In this document: one piece after another, positions 1-6,838 of the stretch
Layout of the letters: each line of letters begins with the position of its first letter
Position numbering within the stretch: position 1 is the stretch's first letter
Origin: Nitrospirota bacterium
GTDB taxonomy: Bacteria > Nitrospirota > Thermodesulfovibrionia > UBA6902 > BMS3Bbin08
Assembly: GCA_016208845.1 (NCBI GenBank)
Contig: JACQXH010000009.1
Coordinates: 4,004 to 14,337, forward strand
Reading direction: 5' to 3'
DNA: 10,334 nt
Translations under genes and position numbers: made by a program
The notes under the pieces: generated by a model
Databases searched by the model: none
What the model was told of the DNA's origin: nothing
The model's input: only the letters and a program-made list of their open reading frames with translations

Positions 1-1403
1 ACAAGCACGGAGATCTCTGCCGCATCATCTGCGGTTTCAAAGTGGCCTTTTTCAAGTCTTCGGCCCAAAGCCCTGCTCTTGAATGAGATGCCGGTGAGAA
101 GCTGTCCCAGTCCGTCATGCAGGTCCTGACCAATCCGGCGGCGTTCCCGCTCTTCAATAGTAATAAGTTCTTTCTCAAGATCGCGCTGCTCGGTGATGTC
201 GCGTATTATTCCGTCATATGATATGAGAATGCCGTTTGAGTCATAATGAGGGACAATAGTGTTTTCGACCCATCTTGCCGGGCCGTTTTTCTTGATTATG
301 CGGTGCACTATAGGCTGAGGCTTAATTCCGGAAAGAATTTGTTCAGCCTGTCTTTTGACGAGGTGCTGGTCTTCTTTAGCTACCATGCGTATCCAGAGAT
401 AAGGGTCATTTGCAAATTCCTTCTCGCTATAACCGGTAACAGAAATGCAGGCGTCATTGTGTATTGTGTCTATGACTTTGCCATTTTCCACACGGACTGA
501 ATATATGTAATCTGTGATATTATCGGTAATACGCCGATATCGTTCTTCGCTTTGTTGCAGCAATTCCTCATTTTTCTTGCGCTCAGTGATATCGCGGTGA
601 AAGCATTGAAAAAAGGATCTTCCGCCGGATGAGATCAGGCTGGCTGAGACCTCGAGCGGGAAAATATGACCGTCCTTGTGGTAGTGTTCCACATTGAAGG
701 TCAGGGCTTCCCCTGCCCGGAGCCGGCGCATCCGTTCGGGAACCATCTGAGCGGTTTCAGGCGCATCAAGATCCGTCAGGCTCATGTTCTGCATTTCTTT
801 TATGCTGTAGCCGTGCATTCGGGCGAACGATTCGTTGACCGCGACCAGTCTGCCGTTGTCCAGCAAAAGCATTATCCCTTCGTTAGCAAGGTCAAACAGG
901 ATGCGGTATTGTTCTTTGCTCTCGCTCAGCGCCTCCTCTGCCTGCTTGCGCTCTGAGATCTCTTTTTCGAGATTTGCATTGGCCCTGGATAATTCTGCCG
1001 TACGGTCTGCCACGCGTTTTTCAAGTTTATCTCTATATTTTAATAATTCCTGTTTTATGTGTTTTTCCTTTGTTACGTCCCTGATAAAAGAACCGACTCC
1101 GAATTTATTGTCTCCGAGTCTCACACGGAATTTTCTGGTCTCAAAAACCCTTTTGCCTATCGCTTCCTCGCTGATAAGGACTCCATCAGACCTCAATGCG
1201 TTCATATCGGTCTGCCTGCAAATTTGGGCGGCGTTTTCAGGCATTAATTCAAAGTCCGTCCTCCCGATGATCTCTTCTCCTTTTTTGCCTATGAAGGCCT
1301 TGAAAGCACTGTTAGCGAATATATACCTGAACTCTTCATCTTTAAAAACTGCAATGTCTGAAATTGAATCTAAAAATATGCGGTAAAATTCTTTGCTTTT
1401 CAT
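1..1403 (-). CDS. Multi-PAS sensor histidine kinase, HisKA_3 (NarL/DegS-type), 3' end outside window
   Basis: The reverse strand is open from an ATG at 1403 to the window edge (467 codons). The start has a good ribosome site (AAGGGA, then TAATA, then ATG). Three PAS domains can be read at about residues 1-115, 162-280 and 283-410, with a charged coiled-coil linker at about 113-160. The second and third PAS end in the usual RDITERK and RDITEQR turns. From residue 415 comes a dimerisation/phosphoacceptor segment with ERERRRIGQDLHDGLGQ; His429 is the likely phosphorylated residue. This motif marks the HisKA_3 class, whose partners are normally NarL/FixJ-type DNA-binding regulators. The ATPase domain must lie beyond position 1. 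No membrane segment is visible, so it is probably a soluble sensor; its ligand is unknown. It lies downstream of mqnA in the same direction, separated by a repeat-rich gap. Confidence 0.9.
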   Translation of the reverse strand, partial: MKSKEFYRIFLDSISDIAVFKDEEFRYIFANSAFKAFIGKKGEEIIGRTDFELMPENAAQICRQTDMNALRSDGVLISEEAIGKRVFETRKFRVRLGDNKFGVGSFIRDVTKEKHIKQELLKYRDKLEKRVADRTAELSRANANLEKEISERKQAEEALSESKEQYRILFDLANEGIMLLLDNGRLVAVNESFARMHGYSIKEMQNMSLTDLDAPETAQMVPERMRRLRAGEALTFNVEHYHKDGHIFPLEVSASLISSGGRSFFQCFHRDITERKKNEELLQQSEERYRRITDNITDYIYSVRVENGKVIDTIHNDACISVTGYSEKEFANDPYLWIRMVAKEDQHLVKRQAEQILSGIKPQPIVHRIIKKNGPARWVENTIVPHYDSNGILISYDGIIRDITEQRDLEKELITIEERERRRIGQDLHDGLGQLLTGISFKSRALGRRLEKGHFETADDAAEISVL

Positions 1404-1484
1404 TATTATCCCTTCAGTCCATGAACATCAGGTCCAGTCTCTGACAACTCTGATTCAGGCTTATTTTTTACTACTCAGGTTGTT

Positions 1485-1575
1485 TAGACTGAAGTCTGTC
1501 AGGTAACAGGTTATTTAGATTATTAGCCTTTAGTCTGTCAGCTGAACGGCTAAACACCTACAGTCTATCTCCCTG
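1485..1575. repeat. Degenerate interspersed repeat built on tagtctgtcag / tagactgaag units
   Basis: The gap between mqnA and the PAS kinase holds variants of one short word: tagactgaagtctgtcag, tttagtctgtcag and acagtctatc, in both orientations. This resembles the low-complexity interspersed repeats of gene gaps in some environmental bacteria. No gene or clear terminator is visible from 1404 to 1580. Confidence 0.4.
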
Positions 1576-1580
1576 AGCAG

Positions 1581-2429
1581 TTACGTTTTGTTTAGAGCAT
1601 ACTGTTCAAACAGTCTGAGTCCCTCCATATGCCTTTCGGTAAAATCATATGATATGCCACGCCAGTATCTTATGAGTTCCTTTTCAGGAAGCCACTCGTT
1701 CTGCCGGGCCTCCCGCGCTATTAAAGAGAGGTTTTTTACCGCATATTTTTTTGCGGCGATCAGGTCCAGAGAGAGCTTTCTGATCAAGCCCCCTTTTTGT
1801 TCAAGGGCCTTCTTTCTGACTATCCACAGGGCGAATACAAATGGCAGGCCGGTATGTTTGAACCACAGCTCACCGAGATCGTACGTAAACAGTGACGGGT
1901 GCGGGCTGATATTTTGTTTTTTACTTGTAACCCGCAACTTGTAACTCGTAACTTTTTTTGCGGCTTTCATTGCTTCATCCCCTATCAGCAGGCATGCGGG
2001 GTAATCTGCCAGGTTTTTTTTAAGGGAACCGCTTTTAACCTTTTTGAACTTACAGTTAATGGATAAAAAATCCTTCAGTATAATTTTCAGGAGGACCACA
2101 GATGTATCGGAATGAGATGTGACAGCGATAGTTTTATTATCAAGATCTTCGATCGGCGTTTTTGAAAATAAAAATATACTGCGAACCGGGCCTGATGCGC
2201 TTATGGAAAACCACGGGATGATGGAATATTTGTCCTTGTGCCTCAGATATTCGATCGATGATGAGGGGCTCGCATCAAGCCTGCCCTGTCTGAGCATTTT
2301 ATTGAGGTCTGACGGCACGCCGCTTATAAATTTATATTCAGGCCTGCGGCTTTTTTTTTCAAGATAATAGAATGCCGGAAATAAATTCGCATACGGGATC
2401 TTGCCTATTATCAGTTTTTTATTTTTCAT
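1581..2429 (-). CDS. mqnA: MqnA, chorismate dehydratase (futalosine pathway of menaquinone synthesis)
   Basis: The 282-residue protein matches the MqnA/MqnD periplasmic-binding-like fold, and MqnA in particular: N-terminal IGKIPYANLFPAF, the PSDLNKMLRQGRLDASPSSSIEYL segment (residues about 39-62), SASGPVRSIFLFS at 77-89, and YDLGELWFKHTGLPFVFALW at 183-202. MqnA removes water from chorismate to give 3-[(1-carboxyvinyl)oxy]benzoate, the first step of the futalosine route to menaquinone. Residues about 157-180, just before YDLGELW, are an odd low-complexity stretch (TSYKLRVTSKK) encoded by an interspersed repeat; most family members join these strands with a shorter loop. The other mqn genes are not in the window. 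The ATG at 2429 has only a weak ribosome site (GGGTTAATT). It lies downstream of rtcB in the same direction, separated by a 230-base gap filled with repeat. Confidence 0.87.
   Translation of the reverse strand: MKNKKLIIGKIPYANLFPAFYYLEKKSRRPEYKFISGVPSDLNKMLRQGRLDASPSSSIEYLRHKDKYSIIPWFSISASGPVRSIFLFSKTPIEDLDNKTIAVTSHSDTSVVLLKIILKDFLSINCKFKKVKSGSLKKNLADYPACLLIGDEAMKAAKKVTSYKLRVTSKKQNISPHPSLFTYDLGELWFKHTGLPFVFALWIVRKKALEQKGGLIRKLSLDLIAAKKYAVKNLSLIAREARQNEWLPEKELIRYWRGISYDFTERHMEGLRLFEQYALNKT
1917..1960. repeat. Interspersed repeat inside mqnA (gttacgagttacaagttgcgggttac)
   Basis: On the coding (reverse) strand, positions 1952 to 1923 read as three near-copies of a 10-11 base word: gttacgagtt, acaagttgcg, ggttacaagt. 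A 7-base A run precedes it and a 6-base A run follows. The reading frame stays open across it, giving the TSYKLRVTS peptide. The same type of word is known as an intergenic repeat in other genomes (from memory, not searched). Confidence 0.6.
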
Positions 2430-2456
2430 AATTAACCCAAATAATTCATTTAGGAA

Positions 2457-2648
2457 ACCACAGAGGACACAGGGAAAAATTATAAAAATGAAAGAAACAT
2501 TTAATTCTCATATAGTTCTCGGTGTTCTCATAAAAGGTAATCATTTGTTACACAATATTAAATTCACTTATTGAGTGCACAGAGGAAGAAGATTTTTTAT
2601 GTTCTTGTTTCTTTTTTGTCAAGATGTCTTCTCTGTGTTCTCTGTGGT
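2457..2648. repeat. Composite inverted repeat, 'accacagaggacacag' family, copy A
   Basis: The element begins with accacagaggacacaggg (2457-2474) and ends with its inverted form ctctgtgttctctgtggt (2631-2648). An internal arm gtgcacagaggaagaag (about 2575-2591) pairs with the right end, so two units may be nested. It fills nearly the whole gap between the rtcB stop and the mqnA start. A 23-base word at 2470-2492 matches 21 of 23 bases at 7752-7774 in copy B. The outer arms could form a hairpin in the rtcB-mqnA transcript. Confidence 0.7.
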
Positions 2649-2658
2649 AATTCGCTGT

Positions 2659-4104
2659 TCATCCCTTTATCACGCCGATGGGCCTGAGCCTTACTATTTT
2701 TTTTGATATACCGGCCCTGTGAACAACATCAACTACGCTGGATATGTCTTTATATGCCTCAGACATCTCTTCTGCGAGTGTTTCTCTTCCTGCGGACCTG
2801 ACTATTATTCCCTTGTCCGCCATCTCTCTCCATATGGCCCTGCCTTTTGCCTTTTTAATAGCCTGGTGCCTTGACATGACCCTGCCTGCGCCATGACATG
2901 TGGAGCCGAAGGACTCGGTCATGGCCTTTTCAGTGCCCAGAAGGACATATGACGCCCTTCCCATATCTCCCGGAATTAAGACCGGCTGGCCCAGGTCCCT
3001 GTACGACGCAGGCAGCTCCGGGTGTCCCGGAGGAAAGGCCCTGGTGGCTCCTTTGCGATGGACCACAACTTTCATTTTATTTCCGTTGATTGTATGCTCT
3101 TCAACTTTGGCTATGTTATGGGCGACATCGTATATAAGGCTCATCCCTAAACCTTTAGGCCCTGCGTTCAATACTTGCATGAAAGACTCTTTTACCCAGT
3201 GCATTATGCACTGCCTGTTGGCCCATGCATAATTTGCCGCAGCCCTCATTGCCGCAAGATAATCCTGCGCCTCCGGGCTCTTAAAAGGAGCGCAAGCGAG
3301 CTCTTTATCATAAAGAGCTATCTTATACTTTGTGGCAGCGCGCTCCATTATGTCAAGAAAATCCGTGCAAACCTGATGGCCGAAGCCGCGTGAGCCCGTA
3401 TGTATCATGACTGTGATATGGTCTTTGTATAACCCCAGCCTGTTTCCCGCTGCCTCATCATATATTTCATCAACGTACTGGATCTCTGCAAAATGATTTC
3501 CCGATCCCAGGGTCCCCTGCTGTGCCTTTCCCCTCTCATAGGCCTTGTCGCTGATCAGGTCAGGGTCTGCGCCATCGATGCACCCTCCTGATTCTATATG
3601 TTCCAGATCTTCCCTGTCGCTAAACCCCTGTTCAACAGCCCATCGTGCCCCTTTGAGGAGGAGTTTTTTTTCATCCTCTATGCTGAGACGCAGTTTGCCC
3701 TTTGAGCCTACGCCTGTCGGGATGTGAGTGTATAAGGCCTCAACGAGGTCCTTTATCCTTGGAACAACCTCTTCTTTTCTGAGGCTGCTCCTGAGGAGCC
3801 TTACTCCGCAATTTATATCATAACCTACTCCGCCGGGTGAGATAATGCCTTCGTCCAGGTCAAATGCTGCCACACCGCCAATAGTGAAGCCATAACCCGT
3901 GTGTATATCCGGCATTGCGAGCGATGAGCCTACGATCCCGGGCAGTGACGCAACATTTGCAACCTGCTCGATAGCGTGAACTTCGAGGTCCTTCTCAAGG
4001 GCCTCATCGACATAGATGATGCCTTTGGTCCTCATCCCGCTCTTGTAGCCCTTTGGGATTTCGAGCCTGATGCTGTCGATCCTTCTCAGTCCTTCGACGC
4101 TCAT
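2659..4104 (-). CDS. rtcB: RtcB, RNA-splicing ligase (3'-phosphate/5'-OH RNA ligase)
   Basis: RtcB is a GTP- and Mn2+-dependent ligase that joins RNA 2',3'-cyclic phosphate or 3'-phosphate ends to 5'-OH ends, in tRNA splicing or RNA repair. I chose the ATG at 4104 because AGAGGTG (4110-4116) lies 5 bases upstream; a TTG at 4134 would add 10 residues with no such support. The resulting 481-residue protein is full length. Metal-site residues are visible: Asp96 and Cys99 (DINCG), His204 (GSGNHF), His235 (HTGSRG) and His329 (YDVAHN). His404 in STCHGAGR is the expected GMP-carrying histidine; these numbers closely track those of the Pyrococcus horikoshii enzyme. HRKGATRAF is also intact. Archease, its activator, lies about 3 kb upstream on the same strand. 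A TATAAT at 4161-4166 could be a -10 box, but no good -35 was found. No sigma-54 site or RtcR gene is seen. Confidence 0.97.
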   Translation of the reverse strand: MSVEGLRRIDSIRLEIPKGYKSGMRTKGIIYVDEALEKDLEVHAIEQVANVASLPGIVGSSLAMPDIHTGYGFTIGGVAAFDLDEGIISPGGVGYDINCGVRLLRSSLRKEEVVPRIKDLVEALYTHIPTGVGSKGKLRLSIEDEKKLLLKGARWAVEQGFSDREDLEHIESGGCIDGADPDLISDKAYERGKAQQGTLGSGNHFAEIQYVDEIYDEAAGNRLGLYKDHITVMIHTGSRGFGHQVCTDFLDIMERAATKYKIALYDKELACAPFKSPEAQDYLAAMRAAANYAWANRQCIMHWVKESFMQVLNAGPKGLGMSLIYDVAHNIAKVEEHTINGNKMKVVVHRKGATRAFPPGHPELPASYRDLGQPVLIPGDMGRASYVLLGTEKAMTESFGSTCHGAGRVMSRHQAIKKAKGRAIWREMADKGIIVRSAGRETLAEEMSEAYKDISSVVDVVHRAGISKKIVRLRPIGVIKG

Positions 4105-4137
4105 AGGAACACCTCTTTCGTTTAAGTATACCAATAA

Positions 4138-4162
4138 AAATTCTAAATCCCAAATCCAAAAT
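4138..4162. repeat. Short interspersed repeat (ctaaatcccaaatccaaa)
   Basis: Positions 4138-4162 carry the tandem-like word taaatcccaaatccaaa, directly upstream of rtcB. It resembles 'aaatcccaaatcc' repeats found in gene gaps elsewhere (from memory). The presumed leader of the rtcB mRNA runs through it. Confidence 0.4.
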
Positions 4163-4398
4163 TATAAAGCAAAGAATCGTAATGTTTGGCCTCTTTCTAC
4201 TTTCAAAAATGGTTATAGTTTTAAAGGAAAGTCAAAATGAAAAGCTCTAAAAATAATTGTTTATGATGGGCTTTGATTATCTCTTCAACAAAGAGTGAAG
4301 CTTGTCGACAGCAGATTTTATTGATTAGGTTCTTCCGGGAACTCTGTGGATAAAGTAAACAGGTATGGCATAGAGAGGCGTTATGCTGGCTGGGGCTG

Positions 4399-4454
4399 TC
4401 ATTCCGGTTTGTCCGGAATCTTTCTTTGACAGGGTTCCCGACAAGTGGGAGTGA
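4399..4454. repeat. Imperfect palindromic interspersed element (tcattccgg...gggagtga)
   Basis: A 22-base left arm at 4399-4420 (tcattccggtttgtcc...) pairs imperfectly with a 22-base right arm at 4433-4454 (ggttcccgacaagtggg...) around a 12-base spacer. The centres tccggaatc and ggttcccga are the best-matched parts. This is the style of the widespread 'gtcattcccg...cgggaatgac' palindromes. It ends 8 bases before the GIY-YIG remnant. Confidence 0.6.
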
Positions 4455-4462
4455 TTGAAATT

Positions 4463-4576
4463 ATGCAAGATAAGGTTTTTTCGGTTTATATCATGGCAAA
4501 TGCCAGGCCGACATTATATACGGGCGTTACGGCAGTCGGAGTGCAATTATCCGGGAAAAACAGATTAAAAACATGA
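4463..4576 (+). pseudogene. GIY-YIG endonuclease remnant (N-terminal fragment)
   Basis: A 37-codon frame starts at ATG 4463 and reads MQDKVFSVYIMANARPTLYTGVT before losing resemblance. This matches the start of small UvrC/YhbQ-type GIY-YIG proteins, with VYI for GIY and YTG for YIG. Full members have about 80-100 residues, and the conserved Arg-containing helix expected next is missing. A few bases on, in another frame, about 4576-4632 reads SRREKINLIRWIV, weakly like the C-terminal end of the same family, which would fit an internal deletion. That tail overlaps the half attC-like site, so this part is unsure. A GGGAG lies 11 bases upstream of the ATG. It is unlikely to be functional. Confidence 0.5.
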
Positions 4577-4593
4577 GCAGACGAGAAAAAATA

Positions 4594-4618
4594 AACCTTA
4601 TTCGATGGATTGTTAGGC
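4594..4618 (-). other. Possible half attC site (R''-like core GCCTAAC)
   Basis: Read on the reverse strand, 4618-4612 is GCCTAAC, a perfect match to the integron core consensus RYYYAAC, followed by AATCCATCGAATAAGG. It lies about 80 bases after the end of the HEPN-like gene, where the attC of that cassette would be expected. I could not find a matching GTTRRRY core with a pairing arm in the next 150 bases, so this may be a truncated site marking the left edge of the cassette region, or chance. Confidence 0.3.
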
Positions 4619-4650
4619 GCATCTGTTATTAATCCTTTGCCGTAATATCA

Positions 4651-4760
4651 TCGACTGGCACCTTTTTGCGCAATACAATTCTTGCGAAAACCGATACGTC
4701 AATTAGGCTCAAAAAAATCGATCGGCATGTTCTTGTGCAATACAATTCTTCTCAAAGCCG
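4651..4760. repeat. Diverged direct duplication, 43-base copies, 67-base period
   Basis: Positions 4651-4693 and 4718-4760 align without gaps at about 33 of 43 bases, sharing the exact core gcaatacaattctt (or its one-base variant). One copy encodes the C-terminal end of the HEPN-like reading frame; the other lies after its stop codon. Confidence 0.5.
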
Positions 4761-5266
4761 TTGTTTCAATTCCAACATCAACCATATTTTTCCAGTATTT
4801 AATCAGCAATTCTTGACTGTTGCCAACCTTTGCAAGTTGTTCATATAGATAAAACCATAGTACGTAAATGCCAGCTCGGAAGCCTTGCCACGAATCTTGA
4901 CTTGAGATGGAGGAGGCCAGGCGTTCTGATTGCCGCACTACATTTAAAAAACTCGTTCATCATTCTCGCTAAAACTTGGCCATAGTTGATGGGCAAAACC
5001 ATTACGGATTTGTGCCAATTTGTTTAGCGCTCGCGCTTCTTGTTCATGTATGAGACCAGCCGCGACGCAAGTTTTTACTTTCCTATCAAATGTCATGTGA
5101 TCTAATTCGAGTTGTGCAGGTTCTATAAAAGCAGTCTCTATCATTGAAGTCAAAAGGGACTCAATGTAGATGTGGCCTTTGATCGCGCAAACCAGTGGGT
5201 CTGTGTCACCGATAACCTTTACGAATGCTTCTGCATATTTTTTCTATGCGATTCCTCATCAGGCAT
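4699..5266 (-). pseudogene. HEPN-domain protein (MtlR/DUF4145-like), broken by two homopolymer frameshifts
   Basis: Three reading frames join into one plausible protein. An ATG at 5266 begins MPDEESHRK. A frame change at the A6 run (coding strand; 5238-5243) leads to KYAEAFVKVIGDTDPLVCAI then KGHIYIESLL. That frame continues to IRNGFAHQLW and then meets a stop after ENDERVF. A second change at the T6 run (4946-4951) leads to LNVVRQSERLASS and on to the stop at 4699. One added base at each run restores a single frame of about 190 residues. RNGFAH (codons at 4989-5006) is the Rx4H motif of HEPN domains, many of which are RNases in toxin-antitoxin or defence systems. No partner nucleotidyltransferase is seen. 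The ATG has no ribosome site and is in frame with the upstream ORF, so the two may be fused or coupled. The family call is by eye. Confidence 0.55.
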
Positions 5267-5479
5267 TAGTTTGCTTACAATATCGTCTGTCGCTTCTGCG
5301 TCTGCCGCATAGAACTCTATTAGAGTTCCGTCCTTGCAGATGGCTTCGCAGATGAAACATGGAGAGCCGCGGTGCTCATTTGGTGGTAAGCATTGTCGTT
5401 CAAGCTGACCGCCACCATGTGGTTTAACAGCACCAGCAATTTCCTCTATATTCTTAACGGTAATTTTTTTGATTATCAT
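5219..5479 (-). CDS. Hypothetical protein, first gene of the attC-bounded unit
   Basis: This 86-residue frame starts at ATG 5479 with a good ribosome site (GGAG, 6 bases upstream). The protein begins MIIKKITVKNIEEIAGAVKP and contains a CFICEAICKDG stretch at about residues 41-51. I do not recognise a family. Residues 72-80 (MPDEESHRK) look like the start of the HEPN protein in the same frame. After an A6 run the frame ends in NMQKHS, probably an artefact of the frame break there. The original product may therefore have been about 71 residues fused to the HEPN domain, or two overlapping genes. It lies just after the attC-like site, as the first gene of a cassette should. Confidence 0.5.
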   Translation of the reverse strand: MIIKKITVKNIEEIAGAVKPHGGGQLERQCLPPNEHRGSPCFICEAICKDGTLIEFYAADAEATDDIVSKLMPDEESHRKNMQKHS

Positions 5480-5511
5480 GACATTCTCCGAATGTTTAAG
5501 TTTTTATATTG

Positions 5512-5602
5512 GCCTAACTATTCTCATTAGCCGTCGGGCCACAGACCTGAGAAAAAAATCAAAATGCTTTATTCCCGGTCGGGCTGGATGAATTTGTTAA
5601 GT
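5512..5602 (-). other. attC: attC-like integron cassette recombination site
   Basis: On the reverse strand this 91-base segment begins with ACTTAAC (5602-5596, RYYYAAC) and ends with GTTAGGC (5518-5512, GTTRRRY), the two outer cores of an attC site. Between them the arms pair: AAATTCATCCAGCCCGACCGGG on one side against CCCGACGGCTAATGAGAATA on the other, with one or two unpaired bases, as in real attC hairpins. The central loop (about 5539-5573) is A-rich. The first core overlaps the stop codon of the DUF4304-like gene, and the next gene starts 33 bases after the last core, the typical cassette layout. The expected exchange point lies after the G of GTTAGGC. No integrase gene is in the window. 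Confidence 0.7.
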
Positions 5603-6298
5603 TCCGTCTATTTGTTTCTCGATGTTCTTTATATCTTTTATCAGTTGATTGTGCACAGAGTCAGAAAAATCATAATCTTCCACTGCCTTCAAATATTTCA
5701 AGGATGATTCATAGTCTTTAAGCCAAAGAGCGACATATCCGGCATGGTAGCACCAGTCGGGCGAAGGTTTGTTGCCGTGATCCCACTTTCAATCTCGTGC
5801 GTAACTCTGACGCAAGTCCTCCAGTTTTGCCATTACCGCCGCAGGCCCATTGAATTTATCGAACCAAGGCAATCCTTCGCTTTGAATTTTATTCTTCAAA
5901 TCAAGGAGAGCGTCTTCAAGATATCTGCCATCCTCGTCGATATACCAGATATTTCTATTGGCACATTCAGGCTGAGACAATGTTTTATGAATCCTATGTG
6001 AAAAAAGACAGTGAGCGTAGTGTGGCATAAGCACTCCGCCTTTTTCTTTTGGGCCGTAAGAACCATGCATTGATGGTATTGCCGGGAAATAACAGCCTAC
6101 TTCTACTTGAAAAGAATATGTGGTGCAACCTAACACGGCTGCGTTGTAGGCATTGAAAGATTCTATAATTATTACATCAATTCGACTTTCTGAATATCGC
6201 CATGAGCCTTTGCTTGAAAATTTGCTGAATCCCGCCTCTTTCAAGAACGGCCGTATTTCTTCACGAATTGCCTTATTTACAATTTTGCTTTCCATCAT
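5597..6298 (-). pseudogene. DUF4304-like protein with an in-frame TGA stop
   Basis: The frame from ATG 6298 gives 169 residues before a TGA at 5789-5791: IREEIRPFLKEAGFSKFSSKGSWRY at the N-terminus, a middle hydrophobic strand, and LPWFDKFNGPAAVMAKLEDL at about 143-162. This layout recalls DUF4304 proteins of unknown function. The same frame stays open after the TGA for 64 more codons, starting KWDHGNKPSPDWCYHAGYVA and ending at TAA 5597. That tail, with DYESSLKYLKAVEDYDF, looks like the natural C-terminal helices. A single change from CGA (Arg) or TGG (Trp) would explain the stop. Selenocysteine readthrough seems unlikely because I see no SECIS-like hairpin after the TGA. A possible promoter for this gene (TTGTCT, 18 bases, TATATT) lies about 55-95 bases upstream. 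The TAA lies inside the attC core, so it is probably a cassette gene. Confidence 0.6.
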
Positions 6299-6379
6299 AT
6301 TTTGAACCAGTGATTACATGCTGTCTGTATATTTACAAAAATATACACGATATTACTACTGATAGACAAGGTTTTTTTA

Positions 6380-6505
6380 ATGTCTGCTAACGGTTTTACT
6401 AAAATAATTCCGCAGTTTTGCTTTGAACATAAACCATGGCGAAAAAGATCACTCGACTCATTGCAATTTCTTAAAAACAATGGCATCATTCATCACATAA
6501 ATTAA
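6380..6505 (+). CDS. Possible small ORF or gene remnant (41 residues), unknown
   Basis: An ATG at 6380 opens a 41-codon frame (MSANGFTKIIPQFCFEHKPW, then RKRSLDSLQFLKNNGIIHHI). AAGG lies 8 bases upstream through a T run. The composition is protein-like and it lies 24 bases before the nuclease-like gene in the same direction, but I recognise no family. It could be the tail of a degraded gene or a chance frame. The opposite strand is also open here and looks less convincing. Confidence 0.2.
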   Translation: MSANGFTKIIPQFCFEHKPWRKRSLDSLQFLKNNGIIHHIN

Positions 6506-6529
6506 TAAGTTGAGAAGAGACCCATTTAA

Positions 6530-6838
6530 ATGGATATTCTTTTTGAAGTTAAAACTGTTTCGGGCAAGGTTATAAGAACGACCGCCTCTCACTGGGATCT
6601 TATAACGAAACTGAAACATCCGGAGATTGAAGGAAAAGAAAGTGAAGTGAAAAGTTGTTTAGCTAACCCCATGGAGATAAGAAGGAGTTCAGAAGACGAG
6701 GATGTCTATTTATATTATGCGCCTTATATGGCATACTATGTATGTGTAGTCGCAAGGCACTTAAACGGTGATGGCTTTATAATAACAGCATATATAACCG
6801 ATAAGATAAAAGAAGGAGAGACTGTATGGAAAAAATAA
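6530..6838 (+). CDS. Small BECR-type nuclease-like protein (PBECR2/DUF4258-like), candidate toxin
   Basis: This 102-residue protein has the pattern of a small family seen often in cyanobacteria and environmental bacteria: an N-terminal strand, HWDLITKLKHPEIEGKESEV (residues about 21-40), a helix ending LANPMEIRRSSEDEDVYLYY (45-64), then YYVCVVARHLNGDGFIITAY and TDKIKEGE. Members have been grouped with PBECR2/DUF4258, a barnase/colicin E5/RelE-like nuclease fold. His21, the Arg pair at 51-52 and His77 are candidate active-site residues. The next gene overlaps it and encodes a DUF2283 protein, the usual partner, so a type II toxin-antitoxin role is likely but inferred. No strong ribosome site precedes the ATG (GAGAAGAGA is 9 or more bases away). 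The family name is by eye. Confidence 0.7.
   Translation: MDILFEVKTVSGKVIRTTASHWDLITKLKHPEIEGKESEVKSCLANPMEIRRSSEDEDVYLYYAPYMAYYVCVVARHLNGDGFIITAYITDKIKEGETVWKK

Larger units (their letters stand above)
4105..4462. other. 358-base region without a recognised gene
   Basis: No open frame of convincing length or family resemblance was found on either strand. It holds the repeat at 4138-4162, a possible -10 box for rtcB at 4161-4166, a small imperfect hairpin at about 4288-4305 (cttcaacaaagagtgaag), and the palindromic element at 4399-4454. It is A/T-rich next to rtcB. Confidence 0.6.

Noticed and set aside
835..1386. Long + strand ORF opposite the PAS kinase (183 codons)
   Set aside because: It is the shadow of the clearly conserved PAS and coiled-coil coding sequence on the reverse strand.
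4656..4670. Sigma-54-like promoter (TGGCAC...TTGC) on the + strand
   Set aside because: TGGCACCTTTTTGC has the GG and GC elements one base too close for sigma-54, and no gene follows on that strand.
5789..5791. TGA as selenocysteine
   Set aside because: No SECIS-like hairpin is apparent just after the codon, and the gene family is not known for selenoproteins; a nonsense change is simpler.
6295..6489. 64-codon reverse-strand ORF overlapping the DUF4304-like start as ATGA
   Set aside because: No family resemblance, an irregular composition, no convincing ribosome site, and a competing frame on the other strand.
6387..6515. Second attC-like site upstream of the DUF4304-like gene (GTTAGCA ... 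TCTCAAC on the reverse strand)
   Set aside because: Both cores miss the consensus and the arms pair poorly; kept only as a place to test with a covariance model.
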